DNA from: Henricia sp. BOLD:AAB3569
Lineage: Eukaryota; Echinodermata; Asteroidea; Spinulosida; Echinasteridae
Direction: 5' to 3'
Assembly: GCA_037783545.1 (NCBI GenBank)
Contig: JBBELK010000060.1
Span: 310,001 to 374,000, forward strand
DNA length: 64,000 nucleotides
The position numbers and the translations under genes are program-made. This document shows, one piece after another, positions 1 through 18,029 of the stretch (within the stretch, counting starts at the first letter, position 1; the number at the start of each line of letters is the position of its first letter). The notes beneath the pieces were generated by a model that ran no database searches, was not told where the DNA came from, and saw nothing but the letters and a program-made list of their open reading frames with translations.

Positions 1-646
1 TCTGGGCAATGCCCTTCCACCCCTCTGGAGTAGATGGGTTGCTGATGGTCTCCTCGCCATACTCAGCGTAGATGGCCTGACACACGTCCAACACCAAGAG
101 TGAGATGGTGTTGTGGGGTACATAGAATAGGTACATCAGGCTGTGGTAGGAGTCCCCACTGGCAAGGTAGCGCATGGTGATGGCGACCTTCAAGCCTACT
201 GGAAGGGCCTTCCTGTACCAGGTATCATACTTCTGTAAGCGAGGAGTGAGGCGGGTGACCATTTCGGCAAACATGGCAGGTGTGATGCGGGTGAAGTTGC
301 GGAAGCCCTGAACATCCTCATTGCGTAGCAGGTGCATCAGGTTACCATAGGCACCCTGGTGTGGTCGCAATGTGATCCAGTGACGAACCCAACACATCCT
401 CTCTTTTCTCCTTTCAAGGATGGCTTGCATCTTGGCCATCAGGATCTTCATCTGCATCTGATTGTGTTGGATGGCCATCAAACAATCCAGCAACACAAGG
501 CGGCGTTCTCTCTCCATCTTGAGTGACCTGTGAAAGTCTACAGTTGAAGAACTGACAATGATGAGGATGCTGGCAGCATCCAGGGTTGCATACCCAAGTG
601 AAGACCATTTGGCATGGGCGACATCCGCCGAAATGAAAGAGGACAT
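1..646 (-). CDS. HARBI1-like (PIF/Harbinger) transposase, N-terminal part, cut by window edge
   Basis: An open frame of 215 codons runs from an ATG at 646-644 off the left edge of the window without a stop. The protein has an N-terminal helical part rich in Met, Arg and Glu, then from about residue 95 a block typical of the HARBI1/PIF nuclease family: FRNFTRITPAMFAEMV (115-130), the segment RKALPVGLKVAITMRYLASG (145-164), DSYHSLMY (165-172), VPHNTISLLV (176-185) and the PEGW motif (207-210). In this family the segment precedes the DDE catalytic core, which would lie outside the window, so activity cannot be judged. The start is the first ATG of the frame; a 5' splice boundary just upstream is possible. 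It could be a live transposon ORF or a domesticated HARBI1-type gene. Motif-rich DNA at 655-775 and 1925-2335 may be the transposon flank. Assignment to the family is strong by eye; completeness is unknown. Confidence 0.88.
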   Translation of the reverse strand, partial: MSSFISADVAHAKWSSLGYATLDAASILIIVSSSTVDFHRSLKMERERRLVLLDCLMAIQHNQMQMKILMAKMQAILERRKERMCWVRHWITLRPHQGAYGNLMHLLRNEDVQGFRNFTRITPAMFAEMVTRLTPRLQKYDTWYRKALPVGLKVAITMRYLASGDSYHSLMYLFYVPHNTISLLVLDVCQAIYAEYGEETISNPSTPEGWKGIAQ

Positions 647-654
647 AGGTAAAA

Positions 655-775
655 ATTCCGCATATTATCCGTATCTCAACCGTAACATACATATCCAATC
701 CGTAACATCCGTATCCCATCCGTAATATTCGTATCCCATCCGCAAGCATACGCAATTACTATGCCGGCCTCAGAG
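655..775. repeat. Cluster of degenerate ATCCGTA/CCGTAAC motifs
   Basis: Short motifs such as ATCCGTA, CCGTAACAT and ATCCGCA recur every 10-20 bases directly upstream of the HARBI1-like ORF. They match the motif family of the larger cluster at 1925-2335. They are plausibly subterminal transposase-binding repeats, which is inference. Confidence 0.5.
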
Positions 776-1924
776 TACGCAAACGCGCGCCCCTATCCAG
801 TAGCTAACCACGCGGCAGGAAGTAAACGTGGAGACCGTAGAGTTGAAAGTTGTACTCTTGTCTTTATTCCAATAACTCTTCCCTCATTGCCTTGGCGGTA
901 AAACTGTAAACAATACATTACAAACATTATGTCAGTACGCATTCGTGTTTAGGAGGCCAAATTATGAAAAGTAACAAATGACACTTCACTTCTTGTCAAT
1001 ATATTAAAAGTAATAAAAAGTAAACAGTCTCATCCTTAGACTACATAACGTGGTTGAGAAAATGACTCATCTATGAAAAATGGCTGATGTTACACAGATA
1101 AAACAAAGTGATTACACGTTAATTATATTTACCATGTCCAGTTATCTAAATCAATAAACTTACAGACTTGTGGATTTCCAGGCTTCCTGACAATCAGAAT
1201 CACCATCTAAAGATCTCTGTCACATATTCTTAAACTGTGAAAATAATCCATACATGTAGGCCCATAAAGAATGTGCGATGAGTGTAAATCAAATGCAATT
1301 ACAAGACTGAGATTCAGTAATACAGTTCTCTTTCTCAAAACCTTAAACAAGATCTAGATTTAGTTGTTTAATCATAAATTACCAAACTTCGAAATTAACA
1401 CTTACAAGGTTTAACAAACGTAGCATCCATCCCGCAAGATGTCTCTACAGACAGCAAAATTACGTAACCTTCTGCAATAGATAAACAATCAAGGGACAAA
1501 CTTTCACTTATAAATGTCCGACTCTACACTTATACATAACCATGATGAATACATGTACATGTAACTTGTCGTCTGGCATGATTTATACACAACAAAAACT
1601 GAGATGAAACCGGACTCAAAATTAAGGAAATATCATCTTCATGATTTAGCTAATAGCAAAGTAGTATATCTTAACTTACTCAAAAACCTATGGATGTCAA
1701 ACCTAGAGGTTAGAAACTTCAAAAACGCACTTATTTCAGTGCTTTCGAACGCATTATTCGTGGAGACCGCCAACACAAACAACGGTCTGGCCGTGACAAA
1801 AATACGTGAAAAGCAATGTATGTGATATGTACGCGCGCTGCAGTCAGCTGGGTATGGCACGCCTGTGCATACCGCATGTGTAAAGCACGCCAAAGTTACA
1901 AAATCAAAAATCGCGTACAGCACA
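776..1924. other. No gene seen; AT-rich stretch between two motif clusters
   Basis: There is no convincing coding region. The ORFs here have no recognisable family and low complexity. The stretch may be internal DNA of a Harbinger-type element. Confidence 0.4.
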
Positions 1925-2335
1925 ATTACCGCAAGTCCTATCGTAATATCCGCAATATATATGTCAAAAATACGTTAAACATACGTAACTCCTACGTAAT
2001 AGTGTTTACGTACCCCTATGTATCCGCAGGCATCCGCACACCCGACAAAGTGTGCGGATCAGTTACGTATCTAACGTATCCTGCGGATGAGTTTACGTAT
2101 CTTACGTATGAGTTACGTATTTTACGTATGGATAACGTATATTCTGCGGATGCTTACGTATATTTCATCCGCAGCAAAATTTTGAGATTTTCAAAATTCC
2201 GCTGCGGATCTGCGTATGTCTGCGGATCCTGCGGATTGAATTACGGATGGATACGGATGCTTACGGATGATACGGATCCTTGCGGATGCTTACGGACTTT
2301 TATCCGTAAGCATCCGCAGCTACCGTAAGTGGCCG
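1925..2335. repeat. Dense TACGTA / TGCGGAT / TTACGGA motif cluster, possible transposon subterminal region
   Basis: Over about 400 bases the sequence is built from short palindromic or mirrored motifs: TACGTA, TTACGTAT, TGCGGAT, TTACGGAT and the complementary ATCCGCA and ATCCGTAAG. The cluster ends abruptly at about 2330 (CCGTAAGTGG). The same motifs flank the transposase ORF at 655-775. Harbinger and Kolobok elements often carry such subterminal repeats. I could not identify the terminal inverted repeat or the target-site duplication. Confidence 0.5.
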
Positions 2336-2706
2336 TGTGACTGTGCCATTAAATGGTGCATCCATATATATAGGCAGTAAAAGTCGGATGTTTATAATTG
2401 TTGCATACAACTGAGATTTCGACAGGCTAGTTTCCCAAAATTCTTTATTCGACATGAAATGCCGCTTTCCTGGGAATTCATTCAAAACTTCATCTGCAAA
2501 TTATATATATTGGGCGTAAAAATGCATGTCGTTTGTGCCTAAAATGAATTCGAATAAATTATGGGCTTTTAAGTTATCGATTGACAACTTCATATCAAGG
2601 CCCTTTTGTACGATACCGTTTTTTTTTTTATAGACATGACGGACTATATCAACATAAGACATGCATTGTATACGTGAAATTTGAAGGGGTTACCTTCTAT
2701 ATGCAG

Positions 2707-9605
<6,899 letters not shown>

Positions 9606-9859
9606 ATTCAAGTTTTTGTTTGTTTATATTTTGATTGTTTGTTTGTTTGTTTAAGAGTGCCGTAGTTCATCATAAAGCTGCTGTTTGGTTATCAGACCAG
9701 TAGGCTATAAAAAAAAATGACTGGGTAGGCCTTACTGTTGTTGGAGTTAATTTCATGGCCTCTTCGGCAACTAAAGCCTTTTATAATGACATCAACTATA
9801 TATACATGATTAGCTGCAAGATTGGCTTTAACTATCAACTGTACAAGATTAGCTTTAAC

Positions 9860-10070
9860 TTTACTTTATTATCAACTTCAGATGACGAAGGAGATGCAGT
9901 TTTAGAAGTGGGAGAAAAACCCTAGAGAAATCTCCTAGTGGGAAAACCACGCGGCAGAGTACGAGTAGGGACTGCAAACCCAATCCACATACACAATTAC
10001 CCGGAATCGAACCCGGGACGCCAGAGGTGAAAGACGGGGAAAGAACCATTACGTCAACCCGACCACCCTA
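9860..10070 (-). mobile_element. tRNA-derived SINE
   Basis: Read on the minus strand, a head near 10070 has an A-box-like GGTCGGGTTGACGTAATGG and a B-box GGTTCGATTCC (about 10002-10013). A body of about 130 bases follows. It is not a functional tRNA because the anticodon arm does not fold as a normal stem. Confidence 0.6.
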
Positions 10071-11087
10071 CGTTTATTAAGGGACTAAAACGGACAAGGG
10101 CATGGGTGCAACGTAAATAATATGGTTCTTCTCTGTTAAAGAGATATTTGCAATTCTTACCAGGGCCAAAATATTGCTTAACTCAAAACAAATCGCTAAG
10201 TAAAAACAGGTTACCAGCTAAAAGCCCATGTCATCTGTAGTGCTTTTGAATGGTATTCCGCCAATATTTGCTGAACACAAACATTGGCTGAGTAGTATTT
10301 ACTTTTCAATTCACTAGACGCTATATTCACATGAAATGTACAAAAGACTAATTAGGTGGGGTGGGGACAAGTGGACGTTTTACATGTCGATTCCACATGC
10401 GTGTACATCGCATGCACAAAATGATTTTCACCAATGTCCCCATCTTCCTGCCGCAAGAGTATATTTGTTCCACGAGTTCCACAAAATCCTTGCTGAAACG
10501 AGTTGAGCTAGGCTGTATTCAGGATATATATGAATATTGATTAGCAAGTGACGGTGATCGCAACTGACCAATCACGCGCCGCGCATGTTGCCGGTCATCG
10601 CGGTGTGCACTTAGCCTTGTTTGCGCGACATTCAAAATTGCATCATAGCTACGGACTCTGTTACCAACAGCAAAGAGCCAATCACGCGCGCCTCGCTCCG
10701 TTTAGTGGTAGCGTCCACTTTTACTAGGGGCTGGGGTCTAATGTTTAGATGAACAGTCACTGTACAACGCGCGAGATGATTGTTCGAAACGACCTCATTA
10801 AAAGGTCAAAAGTGCCAGGTCAAAAAAATCCCTTGTCTCTCATTGGTCGAACAGCCCGAGGCCCTAAAATACAGCTTAGCTCAACTCGATGCAGCAAGGG
10901 TTTTGTGGAACTTGGTGTGCAGCAAAGACCCTTGCGAAAGGAAGATGCAATGTCCCGTGCAGTTTATGGAGTTCCCATGCGTATCGTTAGCTCTTGTTTT
11001 TTTAGTATTCGGCATTTGCCAAGCAGCTGCAGACCTCATTTAGCTCCACATATGTTGGTTACTCGTGTTATAATTTGACATATTCGT
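10071..11087. other. No gene seen
   Basis: This is intergenic DNA after the protease gene. The ORF at 10749-11078 has no recognisable family and looks random. Confidence 0.4.
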
Positions 11088-11235
11088 AATAGACCCCTTG
11101 CACGGCGGCCATGACAGAGGGCAGGTTTTCATATTTAAATGATGTGACAATAGATCCATAAAGTGCCTACTCGTGCATGACGCACTGTGACAATGTGACT
11201 GCCCTCTGTCATGGCCGCCGTGCAAGGGGTCTATT
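11088..11235. mobile_element. Palindromic MITE family F, copy 1 (148 bp)
   Basis: AATAGACCCCTTGCACGGCG at the left is inverted at the right end, and the inverted repeat covers GGCCATGACAGAGGGCAG. A second copy is at 22061-22210. The right end abuts the TTAA of the family A copy that begins at 11238. Confidence 0.75.
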
Positions 11236-11237
11236 AA

Positions 11238-12051
11238 AGGGACAAACCGGCTTTGTTGGGCTATTTTGGGCTCGAAATAGACCCATTCATGATTCTGAAA
11301 GTCTTTTCGAAATAGACTGAAGAGAACCTAAAAAGAAACCACAAAATTTGGCCGTTTTGAGCACTTTTCGAAAAATCAAGGTCACGTGATTTTTCGGAAC
11401 CAGATTCTGGTTCGGAAAAATCACGTGTCCTTGGAGTTAGGTTTATTTCCAGCCGCATGGCCGTGTGATAGTTTATTTCTTGAGTTTCTTTCATTACTGC
11501 AGTAGCTACTGCATCAAATTCAGCTCTGATTTTTTCAAAACATTTATGAGTATTTGACAAAAGAGACTATTTATTCAGTTAAACATAACTCTGAAAAATC
11601 GAACATAAAAGTTTGACACAAAGTCCTAGGAACCGAAGCGAGTTCCACCGGAACAGTCTACCGGACAATGTGACATAGCCCCACGACACACCGTGGAACT
11701 ACAATTGTACGTTCGTGAAGACAAACCATGAATGTCAGCTCCTCTACAGAAAACGGAAAAACACATTCGGTGGTCCAGGCTGTCCAGTGAAATCTTCAGC
11801 AGAAAATTTGAGATATCCAAAGCAAAAAGCTGCCAAGTGAAGAGCGAATCGTTTCCGACAAAGTCGTGAGTATCGCGTGATAGTGAACGGCTGGTAAAGC
11901 GTATAACTCGACTATTGACCGTTTTTATTAATTTTAAGCTTTTGTGGTTATTACAGGACATTTTGACGATCTTTTTTCGCAAGGACCATCAACAATTATT
12001 GTCAAGGTTGCTGTATCACTAAATTACGTAAACATTAGGCCGGTGTTACCT
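11238..12051 (+). mobile_element. TTAA-flanked MITE, family A copy 2, full length (814 bp)
   Basis: TTAA at 11234-11237 and 12052-12055 flanks ends AGGGACAAACCGGC and GCCGGTGTTACCT. Internally there is the palindrome around TTTTTCGGAACCAGA and a right half shared with copies at 5456-5977 and 55203-55800. No conserved ORF is seen. The TTAA duplication suggests mobilisation by a piggyBac-type transposase (inference). Confidence 0.8.
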
Positions 12052-12389
12052 TTAAAGCAGTTTTGGGCGTACTGTACGTGTATCTTGATCAGTGGGATTG
12101 CGGCGGTGTGAGTCCCTTTCGTACAAGTATGACATTATTAATTGTTTGGGTGCTACATGTATATTAACGCATTTTGTGAGTCTGCTTCAAAACAACGTGC
12201 TCTACCCGTCTACTTTTAGCAATTTCAAATGTTCACATTTTTAACAAAAATAAATACAAAATATTCACGCTTTTGACAAAAATAAATTACTTCCACATAA
12301 ACTTTCCTGTTAATTAGAGTTTGTTTTGCCCTTACCCGACGTATATTAGCACTGTATACTCAGTGCTTTCCCGAGACACTATGAAAAAC

Positions 12390-12468
12390 TTCATAGCGTG
12401 TTCAGTCGGGATTCGAACCCACGACCTCCTGCAAACAAGGCAGACGTCTTAACCACTCGAACTTTCCT
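12390..12468 (-). repeat. tRNA-like sequence (SINE head)
   Basis: On the minus strand there is an A-box CGAGTGGTTAAGACG, an anticodon-like stem TCTGC/GCAGG with a seven-base loop, and a B-box GGGTTCGAATCCC (12409-12421). The acceptor stem does not pair, so this is a SINE head or tRNA relic rather than a tRNA gene. Confidence 0.55.
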
Positions 12469-13357
12469 GTCTTCCCAATTTCACTTCACATTTTCATTTC
12501 GAAGGCTGAACTTCACCGGATGTCTGCATAATACGCATCTAAATCGCAGTGCTGCGCAAATTTGTTGGCAAGACGACAGACATGGCAGAGAACCAAGCGG
12601 AAAAACATCGCTGACGTCATCTTGCTGGTACCCAGCGTGATGCAACGCATTAACTCGGCATATTTTTTCTTGGCAAGCAGCGAGAACCGTAATCTAACGC
12701 TCATGAAGCGTTCGGTGGTATGCGCCATATTTGGCAGGAGAGAAATTCCTCAACCGCTGAGCTCAGTGCATCTGCCACATCATCGCTCGTTTGGAGTTTT
12801 TAACGAGTAGTTCGACCCCAAGAATGCTCGGTGTGCATGATGTTTTCGCTATAAGATTTCTTGTAACATGTCGTGGGGATTCTTTGGTGCACATCCGGAT
12901 TTAAGCAAGAGTTTTGATTTTCGTTGTGTGTTTATTTGTCACATTGTGTACAAGAGGATATTTTCGAGCATCAATTTCTGCAACACAAGGAGCATATTAA
13001 TAAACAAGTACCTTGAAAGGTAAGATAATTAAGTCGTTGCGTAGTTGGCTTTAAGTCCACAATATTGCTAGTTTTATTTATTCAGAAATGCAGAACATGC
13101 ATGTAGCCTATACTGTACACTTTATTTTAGTTTTGGCAGTCCTAAAATCAAATTTCGTTAAATCAAATACTTTACATCTTGCCATAAGTGGCACTGTTAT
13201 CCATATAAGTACATTTACAGCATGTTAGGCTTTATTTAATAATAACATGTTTATAAGTTTACGGTAGTTTTAAATAAAGGTGCAATTGCATAGTTAAATG
13301 CCAATAGCATTTTGCAGATGAAACCTTTTTTTACAAATGCCAGAACAACAATGCTTA
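12469..13357. other. No gene seen
   Basis: ORFs at 12398-12640 and 12562-12810 have no recognised family. The first is the usual translation of the tRNA-like repeat. Confidence 0.35.
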
Positions 13358-13625
13358 CATAACTAAAGAATTATAATGTTGATAAACTGCATTGTAGAAA
13401 TTTCAGTCACACAGATGCAGTAATATACTTTAGAAAATCGTAAAAATTAATGCATTGGTTTTTGTGTTGAATGAATGGTAAATTAAAGATAGTATACATG
13501 ATTGGTAAACTGTTACAAATAGTTTTATCCCCCTGTGTGATTGAAGATATTCATGATAAAAACCAACCTGAGCAAAAACCAACTCCGTACTTCGTCTAAC
13601 TTTTGAGAAAACAGTCAAAAAAGGG
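13358..13625. repeat. Dispersed repeat shared with 16880-17000 and 57290-57430
   Basis: ATAACTAAAGAATTA and GTAGAAATTTCAG at 13358-13410 recur at 16884-16935. AACTTTTGAGAAAACAGTC at 13600-13618 recurs inverted at about 57308-57326. The family is AT-rich without coding capacity. Confidence 0.6.
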
Positions 13626-13634
13626 TTTGCAGTC

Positions 13635-13778
13635 ATTTCGCCCCAAAACCACTTCGCCCTGAACCATGTCCTGTGTACGAGGCTGTTTTGGGGTGAAGTG
13701 GCTTTTGGGACGAAATGACACTTGGGCGAAGTGGTTCAGGACGAAGTGGTCCAGGGCGAAATGGTTTTGGGGCGAAAT
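13635..13778. mobile_element. Inverted-repeat element built from GGGCGAAGTGGTT units (144 bp)
   Basis: ATTTCGCCCCAAAACC at the left is inverted as GGTTTTGGGGCGAAAT at 13763-13778. The interior is a series of degenerate GCGAAGTGGTTNNGG units in both orientations. Confidence 0.7.
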
Positions 13779-14149
13779 TAATTTAAGTCTCGCGAGACGA
13801 AAAATAATTGTTTTGCTCATTTCTCAAAGACTATAGCACTTCAGACAAAACCGGGAAATTTTCTACCGTCATCGTGTTTATATCGTGTAAGTTATGTGTA
13901 AATCTGTGAACATTTCTGATTCTTCGAGATACCAATCATGTGTACTTTTCAGTTAGCAATTTCTCCCACTTTAAATGGGGAAAAATCACGTGGCGCTTGT
14001 TACCACTGCAATTAACACTTTTAGTGGGTTTTTCTTGTTAACTTATGAAGTAAAATGTTAGGTCACTGCAAATGATGTAATGGGGCTTTAAAGCCCCGAT
14101 ATCAATTGCATAAACAACTTCATTACGTTAAGGACAAATGATGAAAAAG

Positions 14150-14222
14150 TGGACATTCTTTTATTCGAATGGGCAAGTACGCGAAACGTTCCAGCCCATT
14201 CGAATCAAAGAATGTCCATCTT
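14150..14222. repeat. Hairpin with ~27-bp imperfect stem
   Basis: GTGGACATTCTTTTATTCGA and GAATGGGC (14150-14178) are answered by GCCCATTCGAATCAAAG and AATGTCCAT (14195-14222). Confidence 0.65.
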
Positions 14223-14247
14223 TTGAGTCGTTTCTCTGACTTAAACA

Positions 14248-14473
14248 ACACTGCAAAAACTGTGGTGTTAAATCAACACCAGTGGTGTTTGTCTTATATA
14301 GATACCAAGTCTGGTGTTAAAATTTAACACCGTGGGTGTTAGTTTTTATTCCTCAATTGGAATACATGCATTATTTTTAACACCATAGGTTGTGTTAAAA
14401 CTTAATACCAGGCTTGGTATCTATATAAGACAACACCACTGGTGTTAATTTAACACCACAGTTTTTGCAGTGT
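14248..14473. mobile_element. MITE with ACACTGCAAAAACTG termini (226 bp)
   Basis: ACACTGCAAAAACTGTGGTG at 14248 is inverted at 14454-14473. Inside are further pairings around GGTGTTAA and CTTATATAGATACCAA. I could not identify a target-site duplication, so the superfamily is open. Confidence 0.7.
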
Positions 14474-16553
14474 ACGTCCCTTTCAAACCTATTGTTCAGA
14501 TTACAATGGAACAAAAAGTGTGAATTCTTACTAATGCCTTGAGGTTATGAGGTGAATGAAATGAATTAGGTCCATTGTTCAGTGGTGAGCTAACCACGTG
14601 AAAGCATTGCCCAATCTGGTGCAGTATTTTGTATAGGGCAGTCTTGGAATTACATGGTTCATGCCTGTTTTTTGGGAAAGATTATCATGCAGGGACACCC
14701 ACCGGGACCCCATGAACTGCACCCATATCAGACAAAAGGAAAGTTTTTCCTTAGTAAAATCATGACATTTTCCCCTCTTTTTGTTTTTATCATCAAACTA
14801 ATATTTTTACACGGTTTATAGATCATAAAAAGGCAAATCCTGGGTGTCCGTGCATGGTAATGAACCCATTTTTTTCAAAAAATGTTAACTGTACATTCTT
14901 TTAAGAATTTACAGTTAACTGTACATTATTTTCAAGAATGTACAGTTAAAGTGTACATTCTTACAAATAATATACACTTTACTGAATAGAGTGACGTCAC
15001 AAGAGTAGTTTATATACACGTAATGCTGTTTACAACTAAGAGTAATGTTTATAAACTGACTTGTACAAATTTCAGCAAAGTAGTTTTGTTTTGAATGAAT
15101 GGTTAAAAAAATCGTTTGCAAGCACCTTCCGTTGGCAATTTTCTCAAACAAAGGTAGGCTACCATTGTATTCGGGGAACGTGGGATAGATTCGAGAAAAT
15201 GGTACCTTGATACAGATATGTGCATGAACTGAGGGTAAACGATGACAACTGTAAGTTATCAAACTATCAAAGTGGCATTTCGAAAGGTTACTGATCATGA
15301 CGCACAGTTCAGACATCTGCTGAATGTGTTGTTCCATTTATCCCACATGCGCATTGGACTATCAACAAATTAATTGATCATACATGTATGATTCACACAA
15401 GATATACAGAAATGATTCGCAGATTGTTGCCGCCGAAGCATACGCGAACACTTTTCTGCTGCTGTTTGTGGTGTTGTATTTGCTGAATATTGCTGTTGCT
15501 GAATGTCGCTGTTCCTGATGTGTTTGTTGACCACTGTTGCTAATGCTGCCGCCGTCATGATAAAAAAAAGTTGCGAAGTATATATAAACGATATGCACAC
15601 CAACGTGTCTTAAAAAAAGGTCATACTTTCGATCCTTAAAATAACTTTGTCATTTACAAACGGATTTAAACTTCAGATCATGTAAATAAGGTCTGACAAA
15701 TTTTATTGAGCGAGTTTCATCAGCTTTGTCCCAGAGTGCGAGCTGTATAAAAAGCCATACGAAAAAGCAACAACTAAATTTCAGTATTTGTACCACTTTC
15801 GACTTCAATGTCGTCCTCATGGTGGCGGAAGGTGCATGCTGCATGCAGCCGGAAGCTTCTGAACGATTGCAGGACTACCCCTAATGTCATTTCAAACCAC
15901 CTCGATCGTTTCACGCATCAATAGTTGCAAAGGTCCCCTCGGATAGACGATTTCCTTGACATTGGAATCTATCGATTATAGATACCCCCTGGTGTATAAG
16001 CATTAAAAGATTATTGCTTAATACGAAAGTATATATGTAGTATTTTCATTATAGTATTTCCCTGTGCCGTAATTTCATTAAGTTATTCGCAGAAATTACT
16101 GGGTGGCTAAAAATATCTCCATATAGCTACCGTTGGCCCGCGGCCGCTGCGGGTTAGAACTGTGCAGACGAGAGATGCACGTTTGTTCCAACAATGTCTC
16201 AATCTGAGTCATTTCACACAGCGTCACAACCAAAGATTCCTTGCATTCCATCACGATCCGCGACATTGATTCATCGAGAATGCTTCAGCTTGAGCCAAAA
16301 TAGCACAAGGCTTGGTCTCTTTTTTAACCGCCGATCACGAGGATACATTTTTGAAATGTTTGCTGTTTGTGACCTCGATTGCTATTTGCATTAAGGTATT
16401 TATTTTTGTTCAGATGGTTTTATTTTATACTTGTGAAAAAGAACCGGGTGAAGAAGTGTAGGTAATCTCGTATAAATAACGAATAGGCCTACAAATAAAT
16501 AATCAGTGTTTAATATTATGTAGCAAAAAGTGCAAGTACATCATTTACATGTA
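14474..16553. other. No gene seen; short internal repeats
   Basis: TGTACATTCTTNNAAGAAT-type short repeats occur at 14890-14965. ORFs at 14915-15337 and 15362-15603 lack recognisable families. Confidence 0.35.
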
Positions 16554-16786
16554 CAGTTGAAGTCAGAAGTTTACATACATGTACACTAATACCATCATCA
16601 CCCAAAATGGTAAACAGGACTACCCGAACCATTGCAAGGTGTGCAAGCTATGTTTTAAGTACTGCAAGCACATGAAGAATTCCACAAAATCACGACTTTA
16701 GTAAAGACTGTTACAAAAATGGTGACAACTCAAGTTTAAGCACACCAGATTTAGCACAGTTGTATGTAAACTTCTGACTACAACTG
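16554..16786. mobile_element. Non-autonomous Tc1/mariner element with Sleeping Beauty-like termini
   Basis: The left terminal repeat is CAGTTGAAGTCAGAAGTTTA followed by CATACA (16554-16579). The right end (16761-16786) is its reverse complement with one difference. TA flanks both ends (16552-16553 and 16787-16788). The motif CAGTTGAAGTC.GAAGTTTACATACA is the well-known outer repeat of vertebrate Tc1-like transposons such as Sleeping Beauty. The 233-bp element has no transposase. Confidence 0.85.
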
Positions 16787-17948
16787 TACCTGTCGTATTT
16801 GTTTTACCGTCCATGCATATACTGGGACATTGGTGGCATATCAATTACATTTGCAGATAAAACTGTTTACGAATTCAAGGATTACATAACTAAAGAATTA
16901 ATGATGATAAACTGCCTTGTAGAAATTTCAGCCACGTATATGCAGTAATACTTCAGAAAACCTTTTAAATCCATGCATGGTTTTTGTGATGAATGAATGG
17001 TAAACAATATCGTTTGCAAACGATTGTTTAAAAGCACCTTCAGTTGGCAATTTCTCTCACAAAGGTACCATTTTACTCGGGCAAAGGTAATGCGGTGTTT
17101 GTTACCGGACCATTGCTGTCAACACTGAGTCAATTTTGTATTACCATGACGTGAATTTGAGTCACTGCAAATGATGTAATGAGGCTTTAAAACTATAACA
17201 GATGACTTGAAAGACACATGCCTTTGTTTTGTTTTTTCCTTCATATTACAGCAATTAACAAATTTCAAATAGCACTGGCAGCCTCGTTTCGGATGCTGAG
17301 CCATTGTATTACTTCACGCGTCTTTTCATTTGCACCGAGACCCAAATTTTCGATGACAATAGACTGCCGAAGTGAATACGTCGTCTTTTGTTAGTTGCCT
17401 ATATAGGCAATGGCTCTAAACTAAGAATCACTGAACCGTGTCACTATGCTTTTGCAATGGTACTTTTTCCGACGGCCGTGGTGTTTAGAGCCAATTACCA
17501 TGGCAACACGTCACACTTCGGCTGTCTATTTGAAATTCCTCTGTAGTACACTGTCTCCCTTACAACCGAGAGGGCTTATAGATTGTCAAGTGATAGATTG
17601 GTTTCCGATCCTATCGCTATAGATAAGATGACGAAAAACAAGGATCCGTAAACCTGCCGGTGGTCACGTGGTTACAACCCTGAACCGGTTCGCGTCATCA
17701 CTTGAATCCCTTGCTACTTAATTATAATAACAAAAATGGCGTGTATACGGACCGGAAAGAGCTAATGTAAACAGTGCCTCTCTCTCACATAATTTTTTTT
17801 TTATATTCTTCACACCAACAAAATTGTGTAATTCACATTTTTGTTTTCGGTACGTCACTGAACCAAATACTCCAAAATAAATACAGACACGTTGAACATA
17901 TGTCATTGTCTATAATAAATCCAATATTGTTTCTTCTCTGTGTTACAG
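16787..17948. other. Upstream region of the Kelch gene; no coding seen
   Basis: It contains a copy of the 13358 repeat (about 16880-17000). A 5' UTR exon and promoter of the Kelch gene may lie here or further left, but I cannot place them. Confidence 0.35.
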
Positions 17949-18029
17949 AAATTGCGGCGAGGGCCGACCACCGGAAGGCTGCCTGCTTTTGTTTCTTTCA
18001 CGGCTTTAATCTAGTTCTAAACAGTTTGG
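17949..18029 (+). other. 5' UTR part of the Kelch gene coding exon
   Basis: A pyrimidine-rich acceptor TTCTTCTCTGTGTTACAG ends at 17948. The coding exon then begins with a short UTR before the first ATG at 18030. This implies at least one upstream non-coding exon. Confidence 0.6.

Noticed and set aside
1816..2328. 170-codon ORF on the + strand
   Set aside because: It is a translation of the TACGTA/TGCGGAT motif cluster, with repetitive Tyr/Val/Arg composition and no family resemblance.
10749..11078. 109-codon ORF
   Set aside because: No family resemblance and it overlaps the start of a MITE.
12390..12468. Functional tRNA gene
   Set aside because: A and B boxes are present but the acceptor stem does not pair; the same holds at 10000-10070 and 42418-42492.
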